Shown here piece after piece: positions 18,004 through 26,938 of a DNA stretch of 43,193 nt. Positions within the stretch are counted from its first letter, which is position 1. The number at the start of each line of letters is the position of its first letter. Below the pieces are notes generated by a model. It worked only from the letters and a program-made list of their open reading frames with translations. It ran no database searches and was not told the origin of the DNA. The position numbers and the translations under genes are program-made. The DNA is from an uncultured Owenweeksia sp. (GTDB lineage Bacteria; Bacteroidota; Bacteroidia; Flavobacteriales; Schleiferiaceae), in the NCBI GenBank assembly GCA_937146805.1, contig CAKZRR010000024.1, forward strand, positions 1-43,193. The letters are read 5' to 3'.

Positions 18004-18500
18004 TTTGCAATTAGCTTATTTCTTAGTTTTAAAATCTCAGTTGGGAATGTACGACTTATGGCAGCCAGCATCTCGCCTAATAAGGCCTCATCCTTTTCAT
18101 TAAAGGCGTTAACTGTATGGCTATCAATATCTAGCTGAGCAACCAATGTGTCCTTAACATATAGTGGTAACACAATTTCTGATTTCACATCAATGCTGCA
18201 AGCGATATAGTTACCTTCCGTTGTAATATCGGGCGCTAAGTAAGTTTCGCCACTAAGTGCTACTTGGCCGCAAATGCCTTTACCGTAAGGTATTATTTTA
18301 TGCTCGGTAGGAGCACCAGTAAAAGGTCCTAAATGCAACGTTTGATTGGGTTCATTCATAAAATAAAAGCCTACCCAATTATAATGTTTCATTTCTTGAT
18401 TCAACTGTTCGCAAATCAACTGAAGATTCAATTCAAGGTCATCGTTCCTTTTCAGGAGGTCTAAGCAGTGTTGAAGGATAATGTTAGTGGGGGTGTTCAT
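17952..18500 (-). CDS. GAF-domain free methionine-(R)-sulfoxide reductase-like protein
   Basis: A 182-residue single GAF domain with the fRMsr pattern: NWVGFYF, LGPFTGAP, YGKGICG and YIACSIDVKSEIVLPL. Family members reduce free methionine sulfoxide in the cytoplasm with cysteines corresponding to E. coli Cys84, Cys94 and Cys118. Here Cys77 and Cys101 are spaced 24 apart like Cys94 and Cys118, but the Cys84 position holds no cysteine. Reductase activity is therefore likely but not certain; a small-molecule sensor GAF is the alternative. A TAAATTTG octamer (minus strand, 18519-18526) 18 bases before the start could be the -7 promoter element. Confidence 0.8.
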   Translation of the reverse strand: MNTPTNIILQHCLDLLKRNDDLELNLQLICEQLNQEMKHYNWVGFYFMNEPNQTLHLGPFTGAPTEHKIIPYGKGICGQVALSGETYLAPDITTEGNYIACSIDVKSEIVLPLYVKDTLVAQLDIDSHTVNAFNEKDEALLGEMLAAISRTFPTEILKLRNKLIANHIPERMASTGLSLDAK

Positions 18501-18871
18501 TTTATGTGATTAGATTCGCAAATTTACGCTAGCATTTTACCTAAAAAAGTAAAAATTAAAAAAAAGTGCCAACCTTTTTCCATCCGTTATCGTTAAATGG
18601 ATAGCAACCGATATTCTCTTTCGTGCATCAGTATAGTTTTAAGAGGTTATTTTGGTCTGCTAAATAGAAACAGGTATATATTAACTTTTTGATTTACAAT
18701 AACTAGTGTTTTGAAAAACACGCTATAACCAACAGGGGTAAATTAAGGGCTATGTAATCTTCTAATTTTCTTTTACTCGATGAGACCTAATTAGGGTGTT
18801 TCACTCGTATTAAAAGGAAACTATTAATGTTTATATTCGCCCACAAAATATCTCCTACAAAAATCTAAATA
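18501..18871. other. 371-base intergenic region between divergent genes
   Basis: AT-rich and without a supportable gene. It holds a TAAATTTG octamer facing left near 18519-18526, a small hairpin GTGTTTT/AAAACAC at 18706-18721, and TATATTCG at 18832-18839 facing the rightward T9SS gene. These suggest promoters for both flanking genes; I see no matching TTG elements at ideal spacing. Confidence 0.45.
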
Positions 18872-21622
18872 ATGAAAAAAGGCTTTATCCTTTTAGGCAT
18901 GTCGATGCTACTTTTGCTGGGAAGTTCAAGACTTCAAGCACAGCAAATTTCGCTTAGCACACCTAACACTCCGGCAACACCCATTGGTATTTGTCAATGC
19001 GACACACTCGATCAAACATCAACTCGAGAAATTAGTTTTGTTTTTGCGTCTAACTTTTTGCCGTCAACTACATTTCATTATGAGTTGGCTTCTCCCAATA
19101 ATAATTGGGCAACGGCAGATACGTTAGACATTGTATCCTTTAGAACCAACCCGGTTACTAACCCTGTGGATACGATTTTATCGACTAATACTAAATTGGT
19201 AACCTTAGCCATTCCTTGTAATGCACCACTTGGGCCAGCTAGTTTACGTATCCGAAGCTCTAACTCAGAGATAAGTGATACTTTATATTATATTATTAAT
19301 AAAATTCCGGATGTGCCAGTGATTGATTCTATAGCCTATGGTTATCCTAATCCTTATACATCTATTGATGATTGGGGATTTTGCGTAGGCGATTCGGTTA
19401 CTCTTTATGTAGAGCCTCAATTTGGAGCTACCTATCAGTGGAATTCAGGAGGAGCTCCTATACTAGGAGAAACTAAGGACTCTATGGTTGTTAAAGTAGG
19501 CGGGGTTTACAGTGTTACTGTAGATTTAGGTGCTTGTGACCTAACTTCAAAAGATACCATCATTAATCCGTTCAGGCCTTTAACCGATATTGTGTTAGGA
19601 CCATCTACTGGAGTTCATCAAATTGATAACTTCCCTTGGATTGGAGATAGAGTGGATTCTATTCAATTTTGTGAAACTACTACGGCCGAGCTTAGAGCAC
19701 CACTGCCACCAGTTGGGGTGCCTGATTATAAATACCAGTGGTTAACCGACTCAATTGATAGATTTGGTGATACGATTAGATATTCATTGGTAAATGATAC
19801 TTTAAGAGGGTTGGTAGTTGACACTACCGGAAGATATTATGTAGTAGTAAATGATAGTTTTTGCGTTGATACATCCGCTATTTATTATGTATTTGTGGAT
19901 AGCATTCCTGCAACCAACATTTTTGCGAAACCTTTTCCTGGTTTTGGAGGCCCCATTCATTTGGATAGTGTTTGCATGAAAGATTCTATCTTTTTAACGG
20001 CAGCACATCAAATACCCACTTGGCAATACCAGTGGCAGCGTTTAAATACCAGTACCAATACATGGTTTAATTTGGTAGATGATACCAATGCTACCTTAGT
20101 AATTGATACAACTTACTTGCCTAATGACCCTTTGCAGTTTTATCGACTTCGGACGAATAATAGAACCTATGATTGGAGAGCTACCTGTTTTTATTTTACA
20201 GACACGATGTATGTTAGATACGAATCTGGTTTTCAGTTAGGTGTTTCCCCAGACCCTTGGGTTAATTTTGTAGGACAAGATTCTATTAACTTTTGCGAGT
20301 CGGATTCGGCCACTATCTTTGGGCCATTTACCCCTGGTCAGTTGGTATTAAACGGATTAAATTTTTCTTACCAGTGGATGCGTGATTCTTTAGATACCGC
20401 TACGAGTATTATTGTCCGTATCCCTATTAAAGGGGAAACTAATCGAACTTTTACGGTACATGAAACAGGAAAATATTATCTAGCTACAGATGATGGTATT
20501 TGTATAGATACTACTGTTGCCTATAACGTATTTGTTGATACCATTCCTTCTACCTTCATCATTGATACCGGTTCAACTGGAAATGGCACTTTGCTTTGTT
20601 TGTCAGATTCGGTGGTTCTATTGGCGAATGACGTAGTCTATCCGGGTTGGAATTACCAATGGCAACAATTTAATAGTACAAGCAATAGTTGGTTTACTCT
20701 TCCGAATGATACATTGGCAGGAATGCTAGTGGATACTTCCTATAAGTATGCCAATGAGGATACTGCTCATTTTAGGTTAATGATTAACTATATTAATGAC
20801 TTTAACTTAGTTACCTGTGATTTTATTACAGATAGCGTTACGGTAGTATTCTTTGCGCCACCAACTATTTCATTTATTCCAGGAGATTCGCTTGGTGTTT
20901 GTAATGGCGATTCTATTTTAGTAGTTGCTCAAGGAAATTCGTTTAGCTATTTATGGAGTACGGGTGATTTAACGCCAAGTATTTGGTTAAGCACGCCAGG
21001 TACTTATACCGTAGAAGGAACTGGAATTAACGGATGTACGAGTATAGCCGAATTAAAAATCTACGAACTGGTAACAGTTGCTAGTGCAGGTCCTGATGTA
21101 AATGCATTATCAGGTGAAACCGTCCAACTGTCAGGTAGTGGAGGTACAAACTTCCAATGGTCAGCTAATAAACCTATTGCTTGGAGTGATTTCCTATCAC
21201 AGGATGTTAGCGTTAGCTACACCTTGCCTGAAGGTGTAAAAGCGGATACGATTACTATATACCTTACTGTAACTAACAGTTTAGGCTGTAGGGATACAGA
21301 TTCGCTTAGAATGATTGTAACTAGCGGAGAGGATCCTGAAGTTAGTTTGTTAGATCAAGCATACAATATGTTTACACCAAATGGTGATGGACTAAATGAT
21401 GTTTGGGATATTACACCTATCGTGAATAGTTACGGAGGTTGTAGAATAGATATTATGAACAGATGGGGTTCTATTGTTTACCAAAAAGAAGTGTTTACGG
21501 GAACATGGGATGGTAAAGATGATGGTGGTAAAGAGTTGCCTGATGGTACTTACTATTACCTCCTAAGTTGTGATGGAACACTCGTTTTGAAAAAGGCAAT
21601 TACACTAATTCGTAACAAATAA
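18872..21622 (+). CDS. Large cell-surface protein with T9SS type B sorting domain
   Basis: A 916-residue secreted protein. It has a signal peptide (cleavage near LQAQ), several Ig/PKD-like beta domains, and a C-terminal gliding-motility-associated (CHU_C, type B) sorting domain at about residues 830-916, seen as FTPNGDGLNDVWDI, DIMNRWGSIVYQ, WDGKDDGGKELPDGTYYY and the basic end. Residues about 251-459 and 460-663 are a diverged tandem duplication (each has YQW, a D-T-G-(R/K)-YY strand, and a Cys-containing D-S strand). It is 11 bases upstream of a PorP/SprF gene, the usual partner for type B cargo such as SprB. It is probably an adhesin or surface-motility component; the ligand is unknown. 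Confidence 0.88.
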   Translation: MKKGFILLGMSMLLLLGSSRLQAQQISLSTPNTPATPIGICQCDTLDQTSTREISFVFASNFLPSTTFHYELASPNNNWATADTLDIVSFRTNPVTNPVDTILSTNTKLVTLAIPCNAPLGPASLRIRSSNSEISDTLYYIINKIPDVPVIDSIAYGYPNPYTSIDDWGFCVGDSVTLYVEPQFGATYQWNSGGAPILGETKDSMVVKVGGVYSVTVDLGACDLTSKDTIINPFRPLTDIVLGPSTGVHQIDNFPWIGDRVDSIQFCETTTAELRAPLPPVGVPDYKYQWLTDSIDRFGDTIRYSLVNDTLRGLVVDTTGRYYVVVNDSFCVDTSAIYYVFVDSIPATNIFAKPFPGFGGPIHLDSVCMKDSIFLTAAHQIPTWQYQWQRLNTSTNTWFNLVDDTNATLVIDTTYLPNDPLQFYRLRTNNRTYDWRATCFYFTDTMYVRYESGFQLGVSPDPWVNFVGQDSINFCESDSATIFGPFTPGQLVLNGLNFSYQWMRDSLDTATSIIVRIPIKGETNRTFTVHETGKYYLATDDGICIDTTVAYNVFVDTIPSTFIIDTGSTGNGTLLCLSDSVVLLANDVVYPGWNYQWQQFNSTSNSWFTLPNDTLAGMLVDTSYKYANEDTAHFRLMINYINDFNLVTCDFITDSVTVVFFAPPTISFIPGDSLGVCNGDSILVVAQGNSFSYLWSTGDLTPSIWLSTPGTYTVEGTGINGCTSIAELKIYELVTVASAGPDVNALSGETVQLSGSGGTNFQWSANKPIAWSDFLSQDVSVSYTLPEGVKADTITIYLTVTNSLGCRDTDSLRMIVTSGEDPEVSLLDQAYNMFTPNGDGLNDVWDITPIVNSYGGCRIDIMNRWGSIVYQKEVFTGTWDGKDDGGKELPDGTYYYLLSCDGTLVLKKAITLIRNK

Positions 21623-21633
21623 TAACCTGCGCT

Positions 21634-23331
21634 ATGAACTTTAATAGAAAAATATCAGCCCTTTTTGCGGTAATTGCGCTTTCAACAGCAGCATACGCGC
21701 AGCAAATACCTTTATATTCAAATTACTTTTTCACACCTTACATCTACAACCCGGCACTTTCGGGTACCGAAGGGAGTACCGAACTTACGGTATTGCACCG
21801 TAGGCAGTGGACAGGTGTACAAGGAGCACCAGAAACATCAGCAATTGGTGTAAATGGTTCTTTAAACGAAGAGAAAATAGGATGGAGCGTTTATGGATTT
21901 TCGGATAAAACCGATATTGTAAGTCGCACCGCTTTATATGGTAATTACGCTTACCATTTTAAAATTTCGGATAACACTAAAGTGTCATTTGGTTTAGGAG
22001 CCGGTTACCTTAATAATTCGATTGACGTGAACAGTATTAACGCGAAGGATCAAGGTGACCTTTTTACAGTAACCAATGGCGATCGTGGAAACTTTGATAT
22101 TAATGCCGGTTTTAGCTTGCAAATCGCAGACTTTCAGTTGAGTGCTTCAGCACCTCAATTGTTAGGTCATTCGGTTAAATATGCCGAAACAAGTAGTAGC
22201 GATATCAACTACAGCTTGCTTAGACATTATGTGGTAAGTACTAAGTACGATTTTAAATTTGCTGGAGACAAGCGTACGCTTTCACCTTTAGTAATGGTGC
22301 GTGCTGCTAAAAATGTGCCTATGCAAGTAGATGCAGGTTTAATGTTTGGTATGAAAGATATCGGATACATTGGAGCCATGTATCGTTCGGAATATGCGGT
22401 TACCGTTAATCTTGGTGTAAACCTTACCGAGCAATTGGTAATTGGTTATGCTTATGACTTTTCTTTAAATGATTATGGTTCGGATTTAGGTACTTCACAT
22501 GAATTTATGTTGACCTATGCTTTTGGAAGCAATAAGCGTAATGAGAAGCTTGAAAATGAAATCAAGAAATTGAAAGATAAGCAACGTAAGGCTAAAGACG
22601 AAACCGAAGAACTCATTGAAGAAAAAATGGAAGAGTTTAAGGACGACTTTAAGAAGCAAATGGAAGCCGATATGAAAGAGGCTGCTAATAAGGCTGCTGA
22701 AGAAGCGGCTAAGCAAGCTGCCGAAAACAACAATCAAAGTGGTAACCAAGGCCAGAATGGTAATAACCAAGGCGGCAACAACCAACAGGGTGGTAATGCT
22801 AACCAAGGCGGTAACAATCAGCAAGGTGGTAATGCCAATCAAGGAGGCAATAACCAAGGAGGTAACAATAATTACAACCCTAACAGAGGTGGTAATAATG
22901 GTAACAACCAAGGCGGTAATGCTAACCAAGGAGGTAACAACCAACAAGGCGGTAATAACCAAGGCAACAATAATTACAACCCTAACAGAGGCGGTAATAA
23001 TGGTAACAACCAAGGTGGTAATGCTAATCAAGGAGGTAATAACCAAGGCGGAAACTACCAAGGTAATTATACCCCTGCAAGAGATATTGCATTAGGATCT
23101 CCAGGTTACTATTTGGTAGCTGGTGTATATAGCAATAAGGCCAATGCTGATAGAATGCGTAGAGGTTTAGAAAATCAGGGGCATGGAGTAGGTGTATTCC
23201 AAGATCCAGGAAATTCGTTCTATTATGTGTTCTTAACTAAGTTTAATACACATGGTGAGGCTGAAAATGCGGTTAATACCAATCTTAATGGAAATTACAA
23301 CGGTGAGCTTTGGATTAAGGTTCTGAAGTAA
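21634..23331 (+). CDS. PorP/SprF-family T9SS membrane protein with an Asn/Gly/Gln-rich linker and C-terminal SPOR domain
   Basis: A 565-residue protein in four parts. Residues 1-22 are a signal peptide (AAYAQQIPLYSNYFF is the classic PorP start). Residues about 23-302 form the PorP/SprF outer-membrane barrel (YIYNPALSGTEGS, LHRRQWTGVQGAP, and a last strand GTSHEFMLTYAFG). Residues about 304-362 are a Lys/Glu/Ala-rich coiled coil. Residues about 366-478 are NQGGN repeats, and about 487-565 form a SPOR domain (YYLVAGVYSNKANADRMRRGL, FYYVFLTKF). SPOR domains bind denuded peptidoglycan, so the protein may tether a T9SS surface complex to the wall. It is cotranscribed with its likely cargo. Confidence 0.85.
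   Translation: MNFNRKISALFAVIALSTAAYAQQIPLYSNYFFTPYIYNPALSGTEGSTELTVLHRRQWTGVQGAPETSAIGVNGSLNEEKIGWSVYGFSDKTDIVSRTALYGNYAYHFKISDNTKVSFGLGAGYLNNSIDVNSINAKDQGDLFTVTNGDRGNFDINAGFSLQIADFQLSASAPQLLGHSVKYAETSSSDINYSLLRHYVVSTKYDFKFAGDKRTLSPLVMVRAAKNVPMQVDAGLMFGMKDIGYIGAMYRSEYAVTVNLGVNLTEQLVIGYAYDFSLNDYGSDLGTSHEFMLTYAFGSNKRNEKLENEIKKLKDKQRKAKDETEELIEEKMEEFKDDFKKQMEADMKEAANKAAEEAAKQAAENNNQSGNQGQNGNNQGGNNQQGGNANQGGNNQQGGNANQGGNNQGGNNNYNPNRGGNNGNNQGGNANQGGNNQQGGNNQGNNNYNPNRGGNNGNNQGGNANQGGNNQGGNYQGNYTPARDIALGSPGYYLVAGVYSNKANADRMRRGLENQGHGVGVFQDPGNSFYYVFLTKFNTHGEAENAVNTNLNGNYNGELWIKVLK
22734..23063 (+). repeat. In-frame low-complexity repeat encoding NQGGN units
   Basis: About 330 bases of imperfect tandem repeats of the kind GGTAATAACCAAGGC, encoding NQGGN, ANQGG and NNQQGG units. 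Within them a 102-base (34-residue) unit carrying NNNYNPNRGGNNGNNQGG occurs twice with near-identical DNA. Multiples of three are kept, so the frame is preserved. Copy number is expected to vary between strains by slippage. Confidence 0.9.
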
Positions 23332-23352
23332 TAAGCCCAGTTATTTGATACT

Positions 23353-23388
23353 AAAATGCCCCGAATTTTATTCGGGGCATTTTTTTTT
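23353..23388 (+). terminator. Strong terminator after the PorP/SprF gene
   Basis: A perfect stem AAAATGCCCCGAA/TTCGGGGCATTTT with loop TTTTA is followed by more T residues, 22 bases after the stop. It lies between convergent genes and, with A residues on the left arm, can serve both directions. Confidence 0.93.
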
Positions 23389-23413
23389 GGACTAAAAAGT
23401 AAAAAGAGTTTAG

Positions 23414-23974
23414 TTACTTCAAAATTCTACGTGCTTGTAGCATGTGTCGTTCGGTGTGCGCTAGGTTAAACCCAAAGGCATCTGCAATGTTTATTTTAAT
23501 AATAGGAATAAATGTAGGCACTTTAATCTTACTGATATCTTTGTCATAAGCCTCTAGGATAAGCTCTTCTAAAAACTCAATATCCTTTATAAAGTTCTGA
23601 AATACCACTTTTTCGTCAATTGCAAACCCCTCTTTGGCACGTAGGATTGGGTCTGTTTTTTTGAAGGTTTTCATTTTTCTTTTAATCTCACCATTTTGAG
23701 GTTCCATCATTTTTATAAAGCGTTTACCCATCCAGCTCAATTTCACGCTGTCATCACTGCTGGCCGGGGCTTTTTCTAGTCCTTGCGCTATGCTTTTCGC
23801 GTAATGATTCTGGTAAATGTTTACATGATCAAAAACCTCTATAATGTTCCACTTTCCTTCAGCTGGCCGATTTCGTAAATCCGAGCTTTCCAAAAAGTAG
23901 AAATCTTTTTGTACATCATTTCTAATTTGCCTTACCTTTTTTCGGAGGTCGTTTAAATAATCCGATCGGTTCAT
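23414..23974 (-). CDS. DinB-like (YfiT-type) putative metalloenzyme
   Basis: A 186-residue four-helix-bundle protein of the DinB/DUF664 superfamily. The putative metal-binding histidines are visible in EVFDHVNIYQNHY (about residues 45-57) and at the C-terminus in LAHTERHMLQARRIL. Family members are thiol-dependent transferases or unknown metal-binding proteins; no substrate can be assigned. It is convergent with the PorP/SprF gene and divergent from the M3 peptidase gene (133-base gap). Confidence 0.75.
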   Translation of the reverse strand: MNRSDYLNDLRKKVRQIRNDVQKDFYFLESSDLRNRPAEGKWNIIEVFDHVNIYQNHYAKSIAQGLEKAPASSDDSVKLSWMGKRFIKMMEPQNGEIKRKMKTFKKTDPILRAKEGFAIDEKVVFQNFIKDIEFLEELILEAYDKDISKIKVPTFIPIIKINIADAFGFNLAHTERHMLQARRILK

Positions 23975-24107
23975 AAATCGTTTCGTTAGATTTTTGTTGC
24001 GGTAAAATTACTAAGCAGAAAGATATAACCGAAAAAGGGATTAACTTTTGACCAAGAAAAGTAGATTTGCCTATAACATTATACTCTTCAAATTGTCAGC
24101 AAAAAAT

Positions 24108-26147
24108 ATGAATCCATTATTACAAGCCTTTCAAACCCCATTTCAAACCCCGCCATTTTCATTAATTAAAGAAATACACTTTTTACCTGCTTTGCAAGAT
24201 GCACTGACCAAAGGAAGGGAAGATGTAGCTAAAATTTGTTCGAATACCGATTCGGCCACTTTTAAGAATACAATTGAAGCGTTGGAGTATGCTGGTGAGC
24301 AGGTGGGTGTTATTTCTGAGATATTTTTTAACCTAAATAGTGCAGAAACCAATGATGAAATCCAGGAAATTGCCCGTGATTTTTCACCTCTTTTAGCAGA
24401 ATATGGTAACGATATAATGCTAAATGCCGATTTATTTAAACGGGTAAAAGCGGTGTATGATAATGCGAGTGGTTTAAATGACGAGGAACAAATGTTGCTC
24501 ACTAAAACTTACCGTGCTTTCGCACGAAATGGCGCTAACTTAAGCGAAGAAGAGAAAGAAGAAATTAGAGAAATAGACAAACAGTTATCTGGGTTGTCAC
24601 TAGGTTTTGGTGAGAATGTGTTGGCGGAAACCAATGCCTTTGAATTACATCTTACCAATGCCGATGACTTAGATGGATTACCAGATTATGTGGTGGAGGC
24701 AGCAGCCGAATTGGCCACAGATACTGGTCGTGATGGAGCCTGGGTTTTCAACTTACAGTACCCCAGCTATATTCCATTTGTTACTTACTCAGCTAAGCGT
24801 GCTTTGCGCGAAAAAATGAATCGTGCTTTTGGTAGTAGAGCCAATGCTGCTAATGATAGAAACAACAGTTCCAACGTATTGCAAATAGCTAAGTTACGCC
24901 AGCAGCGAGCCGCTATTTTGGGCTTTAACTCTCATGCTGATTATGTGTTGCAAGAGCGTATGGCCGAAAAACCTGAAACCGTAAGTAACTTTTTAGCTAA
25001 TATTTTAGAATCGGCTAAGCCTGCGGGAGAAAGTGAGGTGCAAAACCTTGCGAACTTTGCGCAACAATTGGATGGTTTGGATCACCTGGAGAAATGGGAT
25101 TTTGCTTATTACAGCGAGAAGTTAAAGCAGCAAAAATTTGAAATTGATGATGATGCCTTAAAGCCTTACTTTAGTTTAGATAAGGTAGTTACAGGTGCAT
25201 TTGCCGTAGCCGAAAGATTATACGGTTTAAAGTTTACCGAGTTAAGTACCATTGATAAGTATCATCCAGATGTGCAAACCTTTGAAGTGAAAGATGGCAA
25301 TGGAAATCACCTTTCTGTTTTGTATGCCGATTTCTTCCCCCGAAAGGGAAAGCGAAATGGTGCTTGGATGACAAGCTTTAGAAGCCAAAAGGTAAAGAAC
25401 GGAAAAAATATTCGTCCGCTAATAAGCATTGTTTGCAATTTTAGTAAGCCTACACAATCCAAGCCATCTCTACTTACTTTTCAGGAGGTTTTAACCTTGT
25501 TTCATGAGTTTGGCCATGCTTTGCACGGTATGTTAGCAAACGGCACCTATGCTAGTTTAAGCGGTACCAGTGTATACTGGGATTTTGTGGAACTACCTTC
25601 TCAAATATTGGAAAACTGGTGTTATGAGAAAGAGTGTCTGGATTTGTTCGCACATCATTACGAAACGGGCGAAAAAATTCCTGATGATATGGTAAAACGC
25701 CTAAAAGAAAGCGCCACTTTTATGGAAGGGTATGCAACGGTGCGTCAGGTTGGTTTGGCCACCCTTGATATGGCCTGGCATACGGGTAAGGCAGAAAACG
25801 GTGAAAGCATTAACGATTTTGAAACAGAAGTTTTAGCGAGCACTGAGCTACTTCCTAAAGTAAGCGGGAGTAATACCTCTACCGCTTTTTCGCATATTTT
25901 TCAAGGAGGCTACTCGGCTGGCTATTACAGCTATAAATGGGCGGAAGTTTTGGATGCAGATGCCTTTGAGTTGTTTTTAGAAAAGGGCATCTTTAATACC
26001 GAAGTAGCGGCCAAGTTTAAAACCTTACTTTCGGCAGGTGGTAGTGTGCATCCCGCCACATTATACCGTAATTTTAGAGGTCAAAACCCCGACCCTAAAG
26101 CATTGCTTCGAAGAGCAGGGTTATTAAAAACGGAAACTGCGGTGTAA
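24108..26147 (+). CDS. M3-family zinc metallopeptidase (peptidyl-dipeptidase Dcp / oligopeptidase A type)
   Basis: A 679-residue peptidase that degrades oligopeptides. The thermolysin-like zinc site is complete: His466, Glu467 and His470 in LFHEFGHALHG, with Glu495 in VELPSQ as the third ligand. C-terminal substrate motifs include FSHIFQGGYSAGYYSYKWAEVLDADAF. The start is the ATG at 24108 (MNPLLQAF); an in-frame TTG at 24048 would add 20 residues foreign to the family. No signal peptide is seen, so it is probably cytoplasmic. It is followed by rsmA after 23 bases. Confidence 0.92.
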   Translation: MNPLLQAFQTPFQTPPFSLIKEIHFLPALQDALTKGREDVAKICSNTDSATFKNTIEALEYAGEQVGVISEIFFNLNSAETNDEIQEIARDFSPLLAEYGNDIMLNADLFKRVKAVYDNASGLNDEEQMLLTKTYRAFARNGANLSEEEKEEIREIDKQLSGLSLGFGENVLAETNAFELHLTNADDLDGLPDYVVEAAAELATDTGRDGAWVFNLQYPSYIPFVTYSAKRALREKMNRAFGSRANAANDRNNSSNVLQIAKLRQQRAAILGFNSHADYVLQERMAEKPETVSNFLANILESAKPAGESEVQNLANFAQQLDGLDHLEKWDFAYYSEKLKQQKFEIDDDALKPYFSLDKVVTGAFAVAERLYGLKFTELSTIDKYHPDVQTFEVKDGNGNHLSVLYADFFPRKGKRNGAWMTSFRSQKVKNGKNIRPLISIVCNFSKPTQSKPSLLTFQEVLTLFHEFGHALHGMLANGTYASLSGTSVYWDFVELPSQILENWCYEKECLDLFAHHYETGEKIPDDMVKRLKESATFMEGYATVRQVGLATLDMAWHTGKAENGESINDFETEVLASTELLPKVSGSNTSTAFSHIFQGGYSAGYYSYKWAEVLDADAFELFLEKGIFNTEVAAKFKTLLSAGGSVHPATLYRNFRGQNPDPKALLRRAGLLKTETAV

Positions 26148-26170
26148 ATTTTAATTGTAAAGCTACTGTA

Positions 26171-26938
26171 ATGACTAAGGTAAAAGCCAAAAAACACCTA
26201 GGCCAGCATTTTTTAAAAAATGAGTTTGTGGCAAAACAAATTGCTACCAGTTTGCGAGGCAAAGGGTACGATACAGTAGTAGAGGTAGGGCCAGGTATGG
26301 GTGTGCTTACACAGTTTTTGCTCCCTAATTTTAAGGAGGTACATGTGGTAGAAATTGATCGTGAATCGGTGGAGTACCTACATCAAAATCTAGAAATACC
26401 TTTTCATAGAATAATAGAAGGGGATTTTTTAAAATTAAAGCTGGATCAAGTTTTTAAGAAACCCTTTGGCTTGATTGGCAACTACCCCTATAATATTTCA
26501 TCTCAAATAATATTTAAAGCGCTCGAAAACGTAGCGCTGATACCCGAAATAAGTGGTATGTTTCAAAAGGAAGTAGCGGAACGTATTGTAGCGGAGCCTG
26601 GTTCAAAAACCTACGGTATTATAAGTGTACTCACAGAGGTATTTTACCATCGGGAGTATTTATTTACGGTAGAACCCCATGAGTTTAACCCACCGCCCAA
26701 AGTGCGTTCAGGGGTTATTCGCTTAACGCGAAAAGAAAATTACGACCTACCCGTACCATGGCCTCTGTTTAAAACCGTAGTAAAAGTGGCCTTTAATCAA
26801 AGACGTAAAACGCTTAGAAACTCACTAAAGTCTCTGGGTTTACCCGAAGAAATTAAAGAACACAAGCTGTTAACCTTGCGAGCAGAGCAATTGTCGCTGC
26901 AAGATTTTATATTCATCGCGCAAAGCCTACACGCATGA
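26171..26938 (+). CDS. rsmA: 16S rRNA (adenine1518-N6/adenine1519-N6)-dimethyltransferase
   Basis: Dimethylates two adjacent adenines in helix 45 of 16S rRNA during small-subunit maturation, using S-adenosylmethionine. The 255-residue protein has the N-terminal KKHLGQHFLKN motif, motif I VEVGPGMGVLT, the acidic post-I VVEIDRE, and the catalytic motif IV in the family form NYPYNIS. The C-terminal helical domain contains FNQRRKTLRNSLK. The stop overlaps the mgtE start by 4 bases (ATGA). Confidence 0.96.
   Translation: MTKVKAKKHLGQHFLKNEFVAKQIATSLRGKGYDTVVEVGPGMGVLTQFLLPNFKEVHVVEIDRESVEYLHQNLEIPFHRIIEGDFLKLKLDQVFKKPFGLIGNYPYNISSQIIFKALENVALIPEISGMFQKEVAERIVAEPGSKTYGIISVLTEVFYHREYLFTVEPHEFNPPPKVRSGVIRLTRKENYDLPVPWPLFKTVVKVAFNQRRKTLRNSLKSLGLPEEIKEHKLLTLRAEQLSLQDFIFIAQSLHA

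Noticed and set aside
22495-23061. A 188-residue leftward reading frame opposite the PorP/SprF gene
   Set aside because: It is the mirror of the NQGGN repeat and coiled coil; its Val/Ile/Thr-rich repeats arise from the repeated codons. No start context or family.
22734-23063. CRISPR array
   Set aside because: Repeats are short, coding, degenerate and without unique spacers of constant length.
22739-23095. A 118-residue rightward frame in the same repeat
   Set aside because: Frame-shifted reading of the low-complexity repeat; no independent support.
24048-24107. N-terminal extension of the M3 peptidase from a TTG
   Set aside because: Added residues do not match the family; the ATG at 24108 gives the normal length.
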